Source: Chloroflexota bacterium
Lineage (GTDB): Bacteria; Chloroflexota; Dehalococcoidia; Tepidiformales; Tepidiformaceae
Direction of reading: 5' to 3'
Assembly: GCA_963169135.1 (NCBI GenBank)
Contig: CAUJEQ010000159.1
Span: forward strand, 1 to 16,119
DNA length: 16,119 bases
Numbering within the stretch: the first letter of the stretch is position 1; the number at the start of each line of letters is the position of its first letter. A program made the translations under genes and the position numbers. Below are positions 14,304-16,119 of this stretch, one piece after another. A model generated the notes under the pieces. It was not told where the DNA came from and made no database searches. It worked only from the letters and a program-made list of their open reading frames with translations.

Positions 14304-15269
14304 ATGAGTGTCCCTCGACGAAGACTGGAAGCGACACGCCCCTACGGGGAGAGCCATCCAGCGGCCATGACCGGTGTCGACCGGCTCATCCGGGATCGCC
14401 CCGTCCTCTCGTATTTCGTCCTGACGTTCGTCGTCTCCTGGACCCTTCTGCTGCTGATCGGCGGTTCCGACCTGTTCTCGGGCGTCGACTGGGACGCGAG
14501 CTCGCTGTTCGGGCTGGCGATCATTGCCATGCTCACCGGCCCCACCGTGGCCAGCCTCGTGCTGACCGCCCGCCTCGCCGGTCGGGCCGGCATCCGGGAT
14601 TTGTTCAGCCGGCTCCGACGCTGGCGGGTGGGCATCCGCTGGTACGCGGTGGCGCTGCTCACAGCGCCGCTCGTGGTGCTGGCCGTCAACCTCGGGCTCT
14701 GGCTCACCTCGCCGGCATTCCGGCCGCCGATCCTTTCCGACGAGGCCACCGCCGTCGCATTGTTGGCCGGCTTCGGCGTCGGGCTGACCACCGTCCTCGA
14801 AGAGCTCGGCTGGACGGGGTTCGCGATTCCCCGGCTGCGGCTTCGCCACAGCGCCTTCACGACAGCGCTCATCGTCGGCGTGGTCTGGGCCACCTGGCAC
14901 CTGCTCCAGGTCATCTGGGTTGGGAGTTCGACCTCCGGAGGTGTGCCCATGGCGCCCTACCTCGCGCTGTACTTCCTCTTCGCCGTTGCGTCGCTGACGG
15001 CGTACCGGGTGCTCATGGTCTGGGTCCACGACGCAACCGCGAGCCTGTTCGTGGTGACGCTCATGCACGCGAGCTATGCGGCCTGCACGCTGCAAATTGA
15101 CCTGTTGGTTCCAAAGCTCACGGGTCGTGACCTACTGGTGCAGGGCTGGGTACTCAGCGTGGCACTATGGCTCGTGGTGGCGGGGGTTGCCCGGTCCAGG
15201 CGGCGCGAACTCGCACGGCAGGGTGCAGCGCGCCCGCCCGCCCCACCCGCCGCGGCCCGCTCCCTATAA
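14304..15269 (+). CDS. CPBP family (CAAX/Abi-type) intramembrane metalloprotease
   Basis: A 321-residue polytopic membrane protein of the CPBP/CAAX protease group. Several hydrophobic segments run through it (YFVLTFVVSWTLLLLIGG, LFGLAIIAMLTGPTVASLVL, YAVALLTAPLVVLAVNLGLW and others). The family motifs are present: TVLEELGWTGFAIPRLR with Glu166 and Glu167, VVWATWHLLQ with His199, and FVVTLMHAS with His255. The usual EExxxR arginine is replaced by Thr171. Family members cleave prenylated or other membrane peptides, process bacteriocins or act as self-immunity factors; the substrate here is unknown. ATG 14304 with GGAGAG (14288-14293) is the best start. ATG 14367, just before the first helix, is an alternative that would remove a basic 21-residue N-terminus. 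The C-terminus is Arg/Ala/Pro-rich. Confidence 0.88.
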   Translation: MSVPRRRLEATRPYGESHPAAMTGVDRLIRDRPVLSYFVLTFVVSWTLLLLIGGSDLFSGVDWDASSLFGLAIIAMLTGPTVASLVLTARLAGRAGIRDLFSRLRRWRVGIRWYAVALLTAPLVVLAVNLGLWLTSPAFRPPILSDEATAVALLAGFGVGLTTVLEELGWTGFAIPRLRLRHSAFTTALIVGVVWATWHLLQVIWVGSSTSGGVPMAPYLALYFLFAVASLTAYRVLMVWVHDATASLFVVTLMHASYAACTLQIDLLVPKLTGRDLLVQGWVLSVALWLVVAGVARSRRRELARQGAARPPAPPAAARSL

Positions 15270-15270
15270 T
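15265..15270 (+). promoter_or_regulatory. Putative -10 element of a leaderless crotonase transcript
   Basis: Perfect TATAAT 7 bases before ATG 15278, overlapping the stop codon (TAA 15267-15269) of the upstream gene. The transcript would begin at or next to the ATG. No Shine-Dalgarno and no clear -35 are visible. Confidence 0.6.
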
Positions 15271-15277
15271 CGCCCTC

Positions 15278-16119
15278 ATGACTACTTCCTACGATCACCT
15301 CCTGATCGACCGCGTCGGCACGGATGGCCGCGTCGCGCGCCTCACCCTCAACCGCCCCGAGAAGATGAACGCGCTCTCCCAGGAGTTGCTGTTCGAATTC
15401 AACCACGCCCTCCACGAACTCGAAGCCGACGACTCGGCACGCACCATCATCGTCCGAGGCGCCGGGCGCACCTTCAGCGCCGGTTACGACCTGGCGCCCG
15501 CACGGGGCGGCGCCGATGCCGTGGTGCGCCGCTACCGCGCGGTCGACGACCAGCGCCGCCGCCTGGTCATGGGCATCCGCACCGGCATGCAGCAGATCAC
15601 CGATATCCACATGTACTTCTGGAACATGGCCAAAGTGACCGTGGCCCAGGTCCACGGCTACGCCTTCGCCGGAGGCGCCGAACTGGCGATGATGGCGGAC
15701 CTCGTGGTGGCGGCGGAGGATGCCCAGATCGGCCACCCCGGCCTTCGCGGCCTCGGCACCAGCCGCACCGGCGTCATCTGGCCGCTCGTGATCGGCATGC
15801 GCAAGGCCAAAGAGCTCTACTACACCGGCGATGCCGTCTCAGGCGCCGAGGCCGAACGCATTGGCATGATCAACTACGCCTGGCCGAAGGAAAGCCTGGA
15901 GGAGAACACCATCGCCCTGGCCGACCGCCTGGCGATCATGCCCGCCGACCACCTGGCGGTCCTCAAGCTCAACATGAACCGCTTCTACGAAAACATGGGC
16001 ATCTACTCGTCGGTACGCAGCTCAACCGACCTCGATGCGGCCGGCCAGTTCACCAGTTTCAGCTACGGCTGGCAGGACAAGATGCGCGAAGGCGCCGAGA
16101 ACGGCACCGGCCTAAAAGG
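15278..16119 (+). CDS. Enoyl-CoA hydratase/isomerase (crotonase) family protein, 3' end outside the window
   Basis: An open frame of 280 codons from ATG 15278 to the right edge with no stop. The crotonase fold is clear: VARLTLNRPEKMNALSQELL (19-38), the first oxyanion segment TFSAGYDLAPA (65-75), and the second VHGYAFAGGAELAMMADLV (125-143) with Glu135 at the place of the first catalytic glutamate of enoyl-CoA hydratase. The second catalytic glutamate (PE..LG in hydratases) is replaced: the region reads IGHPGLRGLG, with Gly155. The protein may therefore be an isomerase, hydrolase or other crotonase rather than a classical hydratase. It acts on CoA thioesters in the cytoplasm. An insertion of about 30 residues after the first oxyanion segment (about 76-112, Arg-rich) is longer than in short hydratases. 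Probably transcribed separately from the protease gene upstream. Confidence 0.9.
   Translation, partial: MTTSYDHLLIDRVGTDGRVARLTLNRPEKMNALSQELLFEFNHALHELEADDSARTIIVRGAGRTFSAGYDLAPARGGADAVVRRYRAVDDQRRRLVMGIRTGMQQITDIHMYFWNMAKVTVAQVHGYAFAGGAELAMMADLVVAAEDAQIGHPGLRGLGTSRTGVIWPLVIGMRKAKELYYTGDAVSGAEAERIGMINYAWPKESLEENTIALADRLAIMPADHLAVLKLNMNRFYENMGIYSSVRSSTDLDAAGQFTSFSYGWQDKMREGAENGTGLK

Noticed and set aside
14049..15095. Long N-terminal extension of the CopD-like frame on the minus strand
   Set aside because: It is antisense to the CPBP protease, is hydrophilic and low-complexity, and precedes the natural GTG start just ahead of helix 1.

Overview
The window reads as chromosomal DNA of a very GC-rich bacterium with strong G/C preference at third codon positions. 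Secreted and membrane-anchored proteins carry Thr/Pro/Ala-rich linkers, lipoproteins have classical lipoboxes, and a DUF6941 protein and a HipA-like/DUF3037 pair are present. This mix is most like a Chloroflexota lineage (Dehalococcoidia/Tepidiforma- or Thermomicrobia-like). That assignment is inference from style and gene content; there is no rRNA or other marker gene here.

Layout, left to right. (1) 1-181: the C-terminus of an unrecognised protein, overlapping a secreted subtilisin-like protease (171-2414) with three C-terminal beta-type modules. A RetSat/CrtI-like FAD oxidoreductase follows (2506-4146). (2) 4153-5673, minus: an alpha/beta hydrolase fused to a transmembrane helix, a low-complexity linker and a PKD-like domain; divergent from it is a DUF6941 protein (5772-6188). 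(3) 6201-8582, minus: a P1B-type metal ATPase with a C-terminal hemerythrin domain, downstream of a lipoprotein gene (8626-9141). (4) 9258-9623, plus: a small unrecognised helical protein. (5) 9594-10812: two toxin-antitoxin operons in the same orientation, a RelE/ParE-like pair with a frameshifted toxin and a hicAB pair. They are separated and bracketed by three direct copies of a 34-bp repeat, and the outer repeats supply the stop codons of both flanking genes. (6) 10805-11710, minus: a DUF4352-type lipoprotein. (7) 11851-13451, plus: a HipA-like kinase gene overlapping a DUF3037 gene, with less GC-biased codon use than the neighbours. (8) 13509-14048, minus: a four-helix CopD-like membrane protein. 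(9) 14304-15269, plus: a CPBP/CAAX-type intramembrane protease, then an enoyl-CoA hydratase/isomerase family gene running off the right edge.

Most of the window is short, functionally unrelated transcription units with frequent strand switches. The accessory interest is concentrated at about 9.6-13.5 kb: the repeat-bounded toxin-antitoxin cassettes and the kinase/DUF3037 module. Three genes (the relBE-like antitoxin, hicA and the crotonase) have a -10-like hexamer only 6-7 nt before the start codon and no Shine-Dalgarno sequence, which suggests leaderless transcripts; the kinase and DUF3037 genes have ordinary ribosome binding sites. No RNA gene, CRISPR array or insertion sequence was seen. 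No gap between genes exceeds 300 bases; the longest is 14049-14303.
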